Below, in pieces: positions 22,103-37,600 of a DNA stretch of 64,000 nt (position 1 is its first letter; each line of letters starts with the position of its first letter). The position numbers and the translations under genes were made by a program. Where the stretch lies: NCBI RefSeq assembly GCF_024347415.1, contig NZ_AP025476.1, positions 496,001 to 560,000 of the forward strand, in the 5' to 3' direction. Source of the DNA: Vibrio crassostreae (GTDB lineage Bacteria; Pseudomonadota; Gammaproteobacteria; Enterobacterales; Vibrionaceae). The notes under the pieces were generated by a model. The model did no database searches. It worked only from the letters and a program-made list of their open reading frames with translations, and was not told the DNA's origin.

Positions 22103-22684
22103 TTAGGTTCTCTTAACTAGGCTCGCGATGCGTTGGCCGAAATAGAAAGCAGTCTGAAGATCGTTGCTGTTGATGTGATTACTGGTGCTATCTGCCATCT
22201 CATCTTCACTGGCGACCAAACCTATGCTTGATCCTGTGCGATTCAAACCTAAGTTATCAATGTGCTTTGAGATATCAAGCCCTGCCCAAATCATGCCATG
22301 CTGACAAGCCAGAGTGAAAAAGCTCAACAAGGTTTGTTGTTGCTCACCGTTAAGGCTGCCGCCAGTGGTAAAGCCTGCTGCGAGTTTATTTCGCCACGCT
22401 TTGTTACAGTAGCTATCACTGCTTGCATCCATAAAACTCTTAAACTGTGCGGCTGGTGAACCCATGTAAGTCGGGGATCCAAAAATAATGGCGTCACAGT
22501 TATCTAATGACTTTAGCTTATCGTCATTGTCATACCTTCCTTCGACCACTTCAGAAGATAGCACTTCGACAAGGAGTACTGAGTTAGGTTGTTGAGTGTT
22601 AATACCTTCAGCGATTGTCTCAGCAACTTGCTTAGTTGCTCCATTCTTAGAGAAGAAAACAATGCCCACTTTACCAATACCCAT
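22103..22684 (-). CDS. Flavodoxin-like / NAD(P)H-dependent FMN oxidoreductase (WrbA-like)
   Basis: 193-residue cytoplasmic flavodoxin-fold protein. The N-terminal phosphate-binding loop FFSKNGATKQVAE for FMN and the FGSPTYMGSPAAQFKSFMD motif are typical of WrbA/NQO-type flavoproteins, as is the GFTTGGSLNGEQQQTL stretch. A GGGAG site lies 6 bases before the ATG. Likely role is quinone or other two-electron reduction, but this is inferred from the fold. It reads toward the LysR gene. WrbA proper is close in length (about 198), but the C-terminus here is divergent, so I give no symbol. Confidence 0.82.
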   Translation of the reverse strand: MGIGKVGIVFFSKNGATKQVAETIAEGINTQQPNSVLLVEVLSSEVVEGRYDNDDKLKSLDNCDAIIFGSPTYMGSPAAQFKSFMDASSDSYCNKAWRNKLAAGFTTGGSLNGEQQQTLLSFFTLACQHGMIWAGLDISKHIDNLGLNRTGSSIGLVASEDEMADSTSNHINSNDLQTAFYFGQRIASLVKRT

Positions 22685-22882
22685 CTTGAACTCCCTTTTG
22701 CCAATGTTAGTAAATAAAATCTTTTATAAAGCTATTTGTTTATTAATATAGCCTGTGGACTAGATAAGTAAATAAAAAACATTACTAAATTGGTGGGCTA
22801 ATGGACTAACTAAATTGAGTTTTAGGAAAGGAGGGGATCTTTGATGAGTGGAAATAGAGGGTATAGTGATTTGAAACCGGAT

Positions 22883-22915
22883 CAAAAAAGGCTCCTTTAC
22901 GGAGCCTTTCTCTTT
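22883..22915 (-). terminator. Intrinsic terminator after the TRIC gene
   Basis: GGCTCC and GGAGCC pair around TTTAC with A and T tracts on either side. On the minus strand the stem ends in a T run just after the TRIC channel stop, so it terminates that transcript. Confidence 0.8.
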
Positions 22916-22926
22916 GTAATGATAGC

Positions 22927-23544
22927 TTATTTGATGGCGAAGGTCGGCAATGATAAATGCCAGCGAATAGCGCCAAGTCTAATCAATAGTGTTGAGAACA
23001 CGCCGGCCAGAAATGCAGTTTCTGAGTCGTGCCCCATACTGATCGCCATGGTGTGGAAAGCGCCACCAATGATACAAGCGGTCGCGTAGACTTCACTTCT
23101 TAGAATCATTGGCACTTCACGGGCAAGTACGTCACGGATAATACCGCCACCGCAGCCGGTGATGACACCCATGATGATAGCAACTAATGAAGAATCTTGA
23201 TAAATCAGTGCTTTTTCTACACCAATGCCAACAAACACCGCTAAGCCTATCGCATCACATACCGGCAGGATCCACCAAGCCAGGCGTTTGGGGCGTCTTA
23301 CTATAATCATGGTCAGCAAGCAGGTGGTGATGATGACCCAAAGATAGGTGGTGTCGGTGATCCAAAACACGGGAGTTGCACCCAGAGCCATGTCTCGAAT
23401 TGTACCGCCACCAATTGCGGTTACACTGCCTAAAACGGCTACGCCAAAGGGGTCCATCTTAAGACGACCAGCAACAAAAACGCCTGAGACGGCAAAGATG
23501 GCAGTGCCAAATAAATCGATAATATAAAGCAGCATGGAGTCCAT
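22927..23544 (-). CDS. TRIC/UPF0126 family membrane protein (YadS-like cation channel)
   Basis: 205-residue inner-membrane protein with about six to seven hydrophobic helices and two copies of the family motif: AIGGGTIRDMALG in the first half and GCGGGIIRDVLAREVP in the second. Prokaryotic TRIC proteins form trimeric K+ channels; E. coli YadS and YicG are homologues of unknown physiological role. It follows btuF on the same strand after 74 bases, as yadS does in E. coli, so it may be part of the mtnN-cbiB-btuF transcript. An internal ATG at 23535 (3 codons in) is an alternative start. Confidence 0.88.
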   Translation of the reverse strand: MDSMLLYIIDLFGTAIFAVSGVFVAGRLKMDPFGVAVLGSVTAIGGGTIRDMALGATPVFWITDTTYLWVIITTCLLTMIIVRRPKRLAWWILPVCDAIGLAVFVGIGVEKALIYQDSSLVAIIMGVITGCGGGIIRDVLAREVPMILRSEVYATACIIGGAFHTMAISMGHDSETAFLAGVFSTLLIRLGAIRWHLSLPTFAIK

Positions 23545-23618
23545 GATACTGGTGCTCTTATGGTTAAAATTGTAGGGACAGGTCGGTGGCGAATTGTACG
23601 AAAAAACGCAGCAAATAG

Positions 23619-24488
23619 TTAGTGATTTTGCCTAGCTCTATCGAAGAAATCGCACACTTGTTGGATCGCTTGCAAAGTTCTCGTTGTTGGGCGATTAATC
23701 CAGTCAGAATTGAGTGACCAAATCTGATTTTGAGCAACTGCTGGGATCTCATTTTGCCAAGTTTGCCACATGGTTCCATTCTCAATCGCGTGCTGAGACG
23801 TGAAGATCACTTGCGGTTTCCTTAATACAACTTGTTCAATACCAACTTGCGGATATGGGGAGGCGCTGTCTTCAAAAATATTGTGGCCACCACAAAACTC
23901 AAACACCTCACTTGGCCAGTGCCCTTGAGCAACAGTGATGATCGGCTTCTCACTGAGTTGGTAGAAGTAGTTTACTGGCTCGGCATCTTTGTATTTTAGT
24001 CTCAACGCGTTGAGCTGCTCTCTGTATTGCTGAGCATTATTTTCGCCAATACTTGGATCGCTAGCGTATTGGCTCAGTTGTTCAATATTGGTTGCGATAC
24101 TGTCTAGGCTTTTGGTCTTGGAGTAGTAAATATTAAAACCAAATTGCTCTAGTTTCGCGAGCTCTCTGGGCGGGTTTCCGGCTGGCCACGCAAGAATCAA
24201 ATCAGGCTGAAGAGCGATGATCTTCTCAACCTTGATACCTTGATAGTTTGCCACTTTTTCAAGCTTATCGGCTTGTGGTGGGTAATCACTTCGTTCACTT
24301 ACGGCAACAAGGCTGTTGCCTAAACCTGCGCTGTACGCGAGCTCAGTGGCATGAGGAGCAAGGCTGACCACGCGTTGAGCTGGCTGTACTTTTTCTTGAG
24401 TCCGTGGTGCTTCTTCTGCAAATGATAAAGGCAGCCATAAGCTGGAAGACAAAATAGTAAGGCTTGTAACAAGTGCTGAAGGTTTCAC
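23619..24488 (-). CDS. btuF: BtuF, periplasmic vitamin B12-binding protein
   Basis: Class III substrate-binding protein that passes cobalamin from the TonB-dependent BtuB receptor to the BtuCD ABC transporter. A signal peptide of about 24 residues ends near SFA-EE. The mature part has RVVSLAPHATELAYSAGLG, SDYPPQA, and PDLILAW, all typical of BtuF. Length 289 (E. coli 266); the extra residues are mainly the signal peptide and a Q/E-rich stretch after it. The ATG is 1 base from the end of cbiB, so the genes are translationally coupled. No btuC/D lies in this window. Confidence 0.9.
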   Translation of the reverse strand: MKPSALVTSLTILSSSLWLPLSFAEEAPRTQEKVQPAQRVVSLAPHATELAYSAGLGNSLVAVSERSDYPPQADKLEKVANYQGIKVEKIIALQPDLILAWPAGNPPRELAKLEQFGFNIYYSKTKSLDSIATNIEQLSQYASDPSIGENNAQQYREQLNALRLKYKDAEPVNYFYQLSEKPIITVAQGHWPSEVFEFCGGHNIFEDSASPYPQVGIEQVVLRKPQVIFTSQHAIENGTMWQTWQNEIPAVAQNQIWSLNSDWINRPTTRTLQAIQQVCDFFDRARQNH

Positions 24489-24489
24489 T

Positions 24490-25443
24490 CTAAATCCCTT
24501 GGTGAATAAATAGTAAGGCTAGGCTTTGTAAAAATATCCAGATAGCGATGCGACCAAAGAGTAGTTTCTGAACCTGAGACAGATGCAGAGCTGACGGTGC
24601 GATTCTTCCGCCTAATTTTGCACGAATGGCTTTGGTGTTGTCATAAATCGCAGGGCCACCTAATGATAACTCCAGCTTGTTGCCAACGGCCGTGATCAAC
24701 CAGGCAGGGCCGGGCAGTGGCCAAGAGCGACTCTGAACTAACATCATCTTAAACGTGTGTGTGGCTTTATCACCACATACGATCATCAAAGCAAAAAAAC
24801 GCATCGGTATAAATTCGAGAATCGCGACTATCTTGATCGCCGTTGAGCCGAACGGAGAAAATTGCTTGCGACTTGGCGACCAAGCTCGAGCTAATTCGAC
24901 CACAAGGCGATACATTAACGCGGTGATTCCACCACCAATGGCGTACCAGAACAACACACAAACTACGTTACGAGCGTAGCCCATGATGATGGTTTCTGTG
25001 GCGGCTTTGCCTAGGCCAAGTGACGAAAGTGATTCAGTTTGACGATTGATAATCGGAGCCAGTAACTGACGAGCGGCCGCTTTATCTTCTCGGCCTAATG
25101 CTTTGATTAACTGATTTGCCAGCTTTTCATTATTGCGCCAATCAATCGCGAGTAATAAAAGTGCTAATTCAAATAGTTGAGATTGCCAAACCAATGGTTG
25201 CAGTGCCAGAAGAATAACCAGAGTCGGCAGTACCATTAGCCCCCAGGCTAATGTGCCTGAGATTAAACTTTGGGAATAGTTGTGGTTGTTATTAACCTTG
25301 CTTGCTAAAAGCTCAGCAAACTTATGCCATAAGGTCGTGGGGTGTGCGGCATGGGGGATAGGTAAAATTAAATGAAAAAGCAGTGCTCCCCACATCACAA
25401 GGAGCACGCCATTTGCAAATACCTGATCAAACAGTGTTTGCAT
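24490..25443 (-). CDS. cbiB: CobD/CbiB family cobalamin biosynthesis protein
   Basis: 317-residue inner-membrane protein with about five hydrophobic segments. The family joins the aminopropanol arm to cobyric acid (adenosylcobinamide synthesis). HPTTLWHKFAELL near residue 34 and SWPLPGPAWLITAVGNKLELSLGGP near 240 resemble the conserved CbiB regions. It sits between mtnN and btuF, linking it to B12 uptake and salvage rather than de novo synthesis; no other cob/cbi gene is nearby. The N-terminal motif is divergent from classical CbiB, so its exact reaction is less certain than its family. Confidence 0.75.
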   Translation of the reverse strand: MQTLFDQVFANGVLLVMWGALLFHLILPIPHAAHPTTLWHKFAELLASKVNNNHNYSQSLISGTLAWGLMVLPTLVILLALQPLVWQSQLFELALLLLAIDWRNNEKLANQLIKALGREDKAAARQLLAPIINRQTESLSSLGLGKAATETIIMGYARNVVCVLFWYAIGGGITALMYRLVVELARAWSPSRKQFSPFGSTAIKIVAILEFIPMRFFALMIVCGDKATHTFKMMLVQSRSWPLPGPAWLITAVGNKLELSLGGPAIYDNTKAIRAKLGGRIAPSALHLSQVQKLLFGRIAIWIFLQSLALLFIHQGI

Positions 25444-25453
25444 GTCTAGTCGC

Positions 25454-26149
25454 TTACTTTAGTAGGGCAACCATCTTGATAACCATTTCAGAAGAGCTTT
25501 GCGCTGCTAGTGGCAGGAACTCTTCGAAGCTCATTGGTGACTCTTTGTCTGCTACGTCAGAGATTGCACGAACAACCACGAATGGTACTTGGAATTGGTG
25601 ACAAGCTTGAGCGATAGCCGATGCTTCCATCTCTACAGCAACGACAGATGGGAAGTGCTTGCGGATGAACTCTTGGCGTTCTGCTGTGCAAACAAATGCG
25701 TCGCCAGTACAGATAAGACCGCGAACGGCATGCTTATCTTCCATTTGTGCTAGCGCTTGTTCAGCAACAGCCATCAGTTTGTCGTCAGCTTTGAACGCTG
25801 CTGGTTGACCTGCCATTTGGCCAATTTCGTAACCGAAAGCTGTAACGTCTGCATCGTGGTGACGAACTTCAGTCGAGATAACCACATCGCCAAGGTTCAG
25901 TGTTGAATCAAAACCGCCAGCAGAGCCTGTGTTTAGAACGACATCTGGTTGGTATTCGCTTAATAGGATTGAAGTACCAACAGCTGCTGCTACTTTACCA
26001 ATGCCAGATTGAAGCAAAACAACGTCAACACCATTTAGCTGACCAGAGAAAAAGGTACAACCGCCTTTATTAACTTCAGTAATGTCTGAAATTGCTGCTT
26101 TTAGGATCGCAACTTCTTGCTCCATTGCGCCAATGATGCCGATTTTCAT
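25454..26149 (-). CDS. mtnN: MtnN (Pfs), 5'-methylthioadenosine/S-adenosylhomocysteine nucleosidase
   Basis: Cleaves MTA, SAH and 5'-deoxyadenosine, recycling by-products of methylation, polyamine synthesis and radical SAM enzymes; it also supplies the S-ribosylhomocysteine used by LuxS for AI-2. The 231-residue chain begins [16 protein letters not shown], with NTGSAGGFD, the [10 protein letters not shown] substrate motif and the catalytic Asp in RAISDVADK. Length is equal to that of E. coli (232). It appears to be the first gene of mtnN-cbiB-btuF, with a 10-base gap to cbiB. Confidence 0.96.
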   Translation of the reverse strand: MKIGIIGAMEQEVAILKAAISDITEVNKGGCTFFSGQLNGVDVVLLQSGIGKVAAAVGTSILLSEYQPDVVLNTGSAGGFDSTLNLGDVVISTEVRHHDADVTAFGYEIGQMAGQPAAFKADDKLMAVAEQALAQMEDKHAVRGLICTGDAFVCTAERQEFIRKHFPSVVAVEMEASAIAQACHQFQVPFVVVRAISDVADKESPMSFEEFLPLAAQSSSEMVIKMVALLK

Positions 26150-26276
26150 GTGTAGTCTCTTAATAAATAATATTTAAACAGTAGAGCGAAATTGTAGCAT
26201 GGATAAGAAGTGTCGAGCGACTGTCCAGAGGCACTTCTCATCCGAATAGCAGCGATTTATCTGAGTATTCTTTTAT

Positions 26277-26705
26277 CTATTTGATTAGGCCTTCGCTTTT
26301 CAAGCTAGCACGAAGTTGTTCAGCACGTTTTCGGTTTACGCCAAAATCAGAATGGCCAGTACGAGACTCTGAACGCACTATCAATTTTTCATCCGTGATT
26401 TTAAGTTCTAAATCATCGACAAATCGCATGATGCGAGAGGTGCATTCAACACGCAGGTAATCTTCTGTTTTACTCGCGGTTTTCGACCCCGGTAAGGTTA
26501 GCGCAACCTGCTCAATGGCATCTAAATTTGCTGAGTCTGATAACTCAAACGCGGCCAGTGCATGCTGCTCACGGTCATCTTGAGTTGATACGCAGTTTGG
26601 TTTGTCTCCACAAGGTGATGAAGTTCTGTCTTTCATGTCCGTGATTCCTTGGCTGCAAGCGGTTAACGTTAAAAGTGATAGCGAGAGGAGAGCGGCTTTT
26701 TTCAT
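26277..26705 (-). CDS. DUF1499 family lipoprotein
   Basis: 142-residue predicted lipoprotein: signal peptide with lipobox LTAC (Cys17), then the DUF1499 hallmark CGDKPNCVSTQDDR and a small alpha/beta domain containing YLRVECTSRIMRFVDDLEL. DUF1499 proteins have no established biochemical role. It has no co-directional partner within 120 bases, and a terminator of the gltBD transcript lies upstream of it. I recognise the family, not a function. Confidence 0.8.
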   Translation of the reverse strand: MKKAALLSLSLLTLTACSQGITDMKDRTSSPCGDKPNCVSTQDDREQHALAAFELSDSANLDAIEQVALTLPGSKTASKTEDYLRVECTSRIMRFVDDLELKITDEKLIVRSESRTGHSDFGVNRKRAEQLRASLKSEGLIK

Positions 26706-26807
26706 AGTGTTTCCTATGGCGTTGTTTTAATTATAGTTATAGGTATTGGCTTGTTTGCGATTGTTTTACGTATTTTCGGTATGTTTGTGATAAACGTATC
26801 TAATTCA

Positions 26808-26837
26808 AAAAAGGATCCATCATTGGATCCTTTTTTA
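26808..26837 (-). terminator. Intrinsic terminator after gltD (first pair)
   Basis: AAAAAAGGATCCA and TGGATCCTTTTTT form a symmetric stem with flanking A/T tracts, so it could terminate in both directions. On the minus strand it lies 30 bases past the gltD stop. Confidence 0.85.
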
Positions 26838-26869
26838 TAGTAACGAACTGAGTAATAAAGGAAACCCAG

Positions 26870-32762
<5,893 letters not shown>

Positions 32763-33094
32763 TGCAATTCTCCCTTTTGCTTCTCTGTCATCCAGACAGT
32801 AAATGACTAACTATTCATGTACTTGTTGTTTTTTATAAACTGATAGTTTGCTTTAGCCAGTTAAAACGTTATTGGTTGTGTTAACAAAACCGATTGATTT
32901 TATTTTCATCAGCTTTACAACGTATAGCTAATTGTGTTTAAGGTCAAGTTCATGGTTAATTATCATGCATAAACGCGATTAGCCACTTAATAATCTAAAA
33001 TAATCGATGGATATCAATGAGATATACAAGATGGATGTTAACGAGATTTAACATATACAACAGGGGGACTTTGAAAGCGCCAGAAAGCAGATAG
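32763..33094. other. Upstream region of the first gltB, no gene
   Basis: About 330 bases, A/T-rich, no plausible ORF. It must hold the promoter of the first gltBD operon (minus strand). I see no confident single site. Confidence 0.5.
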
Positions 33095-33121
33095 AAAAAA
33101 GGCTAGCATCGAGTGCTAGCC
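33095..33121 (-). terminator. Intrinsic terminator after second gltD
   Basis: GGCTAGCA and TGCTAGCC form an 8-bp stem; on the minus strand it ends in a run of T. Confidence 0.8.
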
Positions 33122-33158
33122 AAATATAAAAGTTAGGAAGGGTGTTGCTTTTCCTCTA

Positions 33159-33181
33159 GGCTAACGTCATTGACGTTAGCC
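33159..33181. repeat. 23-bp near-perfect palindrome after second gltD
   Basis: GGCTAACGTCA and TGACGTTAGCC are perfectly complementary over 11 bp around one central base. It lies 10 bases past the gltD stop and has no T tract. It may act as a first hairpin in front of the real terminator, or as a protein-binding dyad. Confidence 0.6.
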
Positions 33182-33190
33182 CGAGAAATA

Positions 33191-34660
33191 TTATGCGGAA
33201 AGCATGAGTGAATCAGCTTTCGCTTCTAAGTTTGAGTTACCCATTAAGAAGTCATCAATAGCAATTGCACATTCACGACCTTCATTAATACAACGTACCA
33301 CTAGAGACTGACCTGTACGCATATCACCAGCAGCGAAAACGCCTTTCTGGTTAGTTGCGTAACCTTCAGAAGCGACGTTACCGCGCTCGTCCAGTTTAAT
33401 GTCTAGTTGAGCTAGCACACCTGTTGGCTCTGGGTGTAAGAAACCCATTGCTAGGAATGCCATATCACAAGGGATAACACGTTCTGTGTTCGCCACTTCA
33501 TCAAAGCTTGGACGCTCACCTGGTTTCGCATCTTGCCAAACGATGTCAGCAATACGTAGACCCGTCACTTGACCTTGCTCGTTACCGATGAACTCTTTGG
33601 TTAAGATGTTCCAGTGACGTTCACAACCTTCTTCGTGAGAAGTCGTTGTTTTCATGATCATTGGGTATTGAGGCCAGGGCATATTTGCAGGGCGCTTCTC
33701 TGGTGGGATAGGCATGATCTCTACCTGAGTAATGCTTGCTGCTTTATGACGGTTTGAGGTACCTACACAGTCAGAACCAGTATCACCACCACCGATAACC
33801 ACAATGTGCTTATCTTGAGCGTGAATCTCTTCTGTTTTCAGGTCTAGGTCGTTGGCACGACGGTTGTTTTGGCCAAGGAATTCCATCGCAAAATGAACGC
33901 CTTTTAGCTCACGGCCTGGAATTGGTAGGTCACGTGGAACCGTAGAACCACCTGTTAGCAGGACCACATCAAACTCTTGACGTAGCTGTTGAGCGTTAAC
34001 ATCAACACCGATGTGTTGGTTCACTTTAAACTCAACGCCCGCTTCAGCCATTAGATTGATCTTACGATCAATTACGTCCATACCCAGTTTGAAGTCTGGG
34101 ATACCGAAACGCAGTAGGCCGCCAACTTTCTCGTCACGTTCAAATACTGTTACTGAGTGACCAGCACTGTTTAGTTGCTCAGCAGCGGCTAGGCCAGCAG
34201 GACCTGAACCGATAACAGCCACTGTTTTACCTGTGCGAGAACGAGGTGTTTTAGGTTTTGCGTACCCTTCTCGGTACGCAGTTTCTACAATCGTTTTCTC
34301 GATGTTACAGATAGTGATTGGGTCTTGGTTAATACCTAGTACACAAGCACTCTCACAAGGAGAAGGGCACACACGACCTGTAAATTCAGGGAAGTTATTG
34401 GTCGAGCTTAAGATGTTCCAAGCCTCTTCCCAGCTGTCACGGTAAACCGCGTCATTGAATTCTGGGATGATGTTACCAATCGGACAACCGCTGTGACAGA
34501 AAGGTACGCCACAGTCCATACAACGAGACGCTTGAGTATTGATCTTGTCACCAAACTCTTCGTTAAGTACGAACTCTTTGTTGTCTTCGATACGAACTGA
34601 CGGGTCGAGCTTCTTTGGAAGCTCACGACCGTGTTCTAAAAATCCAGTAGGCTTACCCAT
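33191..34660 (-). CDS. gltD2: GltD paralogue, glutamate synthase small subunit (second type)
   Basis: 489-residue FAD/NADPH subunit with the same fold order as GltD: cluster cysteines CMDCGVPFCHSGCP and CPSPCESACVL, FAD loop [18 protein letters not shown] loop GGGDTGSDCVG. The N-terminus MGKPTGFLEHGRELP and overall character are those of the other glutamate synthase lineage (as in actinobacteria, alpha-proteobacteria and plant-type enzymes), not of the enterobacterial GltD. Its ATG overlaps the last base of its gltB partner (1-base overlap), so it is translationally coupled. The symbol is a label for the second copy. Confidence 0.93.
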   Translation of the reverse strand: MGKPTGFLEHGRELPKKLDPSVRIEDNKEFVLNEEFGDKINTQASRCMDCGVPFCHSGCPIGNIIPEFNDAVYRDSWEEAWNILSSTNNFPEFTGRVCPSPCESACVLGINQDPITICNIEKTIVETAYREGYAKPKTPRSRTGKTVAVIGSGPAGLAAAEQLNSAGHSVTVFERDEKVGGLLRFGIPDFKLGMDVIDRKINLMAEAGVEFKVNQHIGVDVNAQQLRQEFDVVLLTGGSTVPRDLPIPGRELKGVHFAMEFLGQNNRRANDLDLKTEEIHAQDKHIVVIGGGDTGSDCVGTSNRHKAASITQVEIMPIPPEKRPANMPWPQYPMIMKTTTSHEEGCERHWNILTKEFIGNEQGQVTGLRIADIVWQDAKPGERPSFDEVANTERVIPCDMAFLAMGFLHPEPTGVLAQLDIKLDERGNVASEGYATNQKGVFAAGDMRTGQSLVVRCINEGRECAIAIDDFLMGNSNLEAKADSLMLSA

Positions 34661-37600
34661 TATACTGCCTCCACTTCTTCCGTTTGTGCTTGTTGTGCTT
34701 CAGCTTTACGCTTCTCAAGAACTGCTTTGTAGTCGCGTGGCATTACTTTAATTAGTGATGCAACACTTGCTTCAAAGTTGTCTAGGAAAGACTGAGCAAC
34801 TTCACTTCCTGTGAATTCAACGTGCTTCGTTAGCATATCTAGTAGAAGATCTTTATCTTCTTGTTCAATTGGATCTAGGTCGACAAGTTCAGAGTTAAGC
34901 TTGGTTTCGAAGTCGCCCGCTTTATCCCAAACATAAGCGACACCGCCACTCATACCCGCAGCAAAGTTACGACCCGTTGAGCCAAGGATAATAGCAACAC
35001 CGCCAGTCATGTATTCACAACCGTGGTCACCAACGCCTTCAACAACAACCTTCGCACCTGAGTTACGAACACAGAAACGTTCGCCAGCCATACCGCGAAT
35101 GAAAGATTCACCTGAAGTCGCACCGTAGAAACATACGTTACCAACCACGATGTTATCTTCAGCAACGATAGATGATTTCGCATCTGGGTACAGTACTAAA
35201 GTACCGCCAGACAGACCTTTACCCCAGTAATCGTTCGCGTCGCCTTCTACTTCGAACTTAACGCCTTTCGCAAGGAACGCACCGAAAGATTGGCCAGCAC
35301 TACCGTGGAACTTAACGTTCATTGGCTGTGGTAAACCTTGGTCTTTGTAAACCTTCGAGATTTCGTTCGACAGCATGGTACCTGCAGAGCGGTCCGTGTT
35401 GATGATAGGGAAGCTTGCACTTACAGCTTCGCCTTTCTCAAGTGCAGGAATCGCAGCTTGAATCAACTTACGGTCTAGAACATCTTCTAGGTTGTGGTTT
35501 TGTTGTGTCTGGTTGTAGATACCATCTTCTTCACGCGCCTGCTCAATGTGCAGTACCGGCGTTAGATCTAGGTTCTTGTACTTCCAGTGACCGATGTCAT
35601 CACGCACTTTCAGTTTGTGCGATTGACCCACCATCTCATCGATAGAGCGGAAGCCAAGCTCAGCCATTACTTCACGTAGGCCTTCAGCCATGTATTGGAA
35701 GAAAGTCACTACGTCTTCTACGCGGCCGTCGAAACGCTCACGTAGAGTCTTGTTCTGTGTTGCGATGCCAACAGGACATGTATTCTTGTGACACTTACGC
35801 ATCATGATACAGCCTTCAACCACTAGAGCTGCTGTTGCTACGCCCCATTCTTCAGCGCCAAGTAACGTTGCTACTGCAAGGTCACGTGGTGTTTTCATCT
35901 GACCATCAGACTGAACAACGATACGGTTACGTAGGCCGTTTTTCAGTAGTGTTTGGTGCGTTTCTGCTAGACCCAGTTCCCAAGGCAGACCAGTGTGACG
36001 GATAGAAGACATCGGAGATGCACCCGTACCACCATCAAAACCTGCGATAAGTACCACGTCAGCTTTCGCTTTCGCTACACCAGATGCAATTGTACCTACG
36101 CCAGCTTCTGATACTAGCTTCACGTTTACACGGCCATTACGGTTCGCGTTTTTCAGATCGTAGATCAGCTGAGCCAAATCTTCGATTGAGTAGATATCGT
36201 GGTGTGGCGGTGGCGAGATAAGACCTACGCCCGGAGTCGAGTGACGCGTTGCGCCGATCCAGTCATCAACCTTATCACCAGGTAGTTGACCACCTTCGCC
36301 CGGTTTCGCACCTTGAGCCATCTTGATTTGTAGCTCATCAGCGTTAGATAGGTAGTAAGACGTTACACCAAAGCGACCAGAAGCCACCTGTTTGATTGCT
36401 GAACGTTCCCAGTCGCCGTTTTCTTTACGTTCGAAACGTGCTGGATCTTCACCACCTTCACCTGAGTTTGATTTCGCGCCAATGCGGTTCATCGCAACAG
36501 CCAGTGTTGAGTGAGCCTCATGCGAGATTGAACCAAAGCTCATTGCGCCAGTAGCAAAACGCTTAAGGATGTTCTCGATTGGTTCTACTTCTGCTAGAGG
36601 AATAGAGCCTGCAGGGTTTTTGATGAAGTCCAGTTGACTACGTAGCGTTGCTGCGTTGTCGCCTTGGTCATCAACTGCTTTTGCGTACTTCTTGAACTGA
36701 CCGTAATCTTTGTTACGCGTCGACTCTTGAAGTAGAGAAATCGTTTCAGGGTTGAACAGGTGCTTCTCACCACGTTGTTTCCACTGGTAAACACCACCAA
36801 CATCAAGGATCTGAGCTGGGATTTCACGAGCTGGGTAACCAACACGGTGACGAACCAGTACTTCTCGCGCGATATCGTCGATCGTTAGACCTTGGATACG
36901 AGAAACAGTACCTGTGAAGTATTTTTCAACTACTGATTTGCTAACACCAAGTGCTTCAAAGATTTGTGCACCGTGGTAAGACTGCAGCGTAGAGATCCCC
37001 ATCTTAGAGAAGATCTTAAGTAGACCGCCGTTAACACCTTTACGGTAGTTATCGAATAACTCACGTGGGTGTACGTTTGGATCTAGCTTCTTCGTACGTT
37101 GCAGTTCAACAATCGTTTCAATAACTAGGTATGGGTTAACTGCGTTCGCACCGTAACCGATAAGCGTTGCAAAGTGGTGTGTCTCACGAGCGTCGCCCGT
37201 TTCAACCACGATGTCACACTTAGCACGTAGACCTTTACGGATTAGGTGGTGATGAACCGCGCCAACAGCCAGCATTGCTGGAATAGCGGCATGGTTAGAG
37301 TTAACCGCACGGTCAGTTAGTAGGATGATAGAGTAGCCATCAATCACTGCGTCTTCTGCGTATTGGCAGATACGCTTAAGTGCGCGCTCTAATTTACCTT
37401 GGTCGCCATTTGCTTGGAATACGATATCCAGTGTCTTCGCTTGAAGGTGCTCGTTATCGATTGCACGCAGTTTTTCTAACTCAGAGTTAGACAGTACTGG
37501 AGACTCAAGCTCTACTTTTTGACAGTGTTCAGGTGTTTCAGCAAGTAAGTTCTGATCTTTACCTAGGTAAGTGTTCAGAGACATAACCATACGCTCACGA

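Noticed and set aside
22841..23089. 82-residue plus-strand ORF across a terminator into TRIC gene
   Set aside because: It spans the intrinsic terminator and overlaps a well-supported gene on the other strand.
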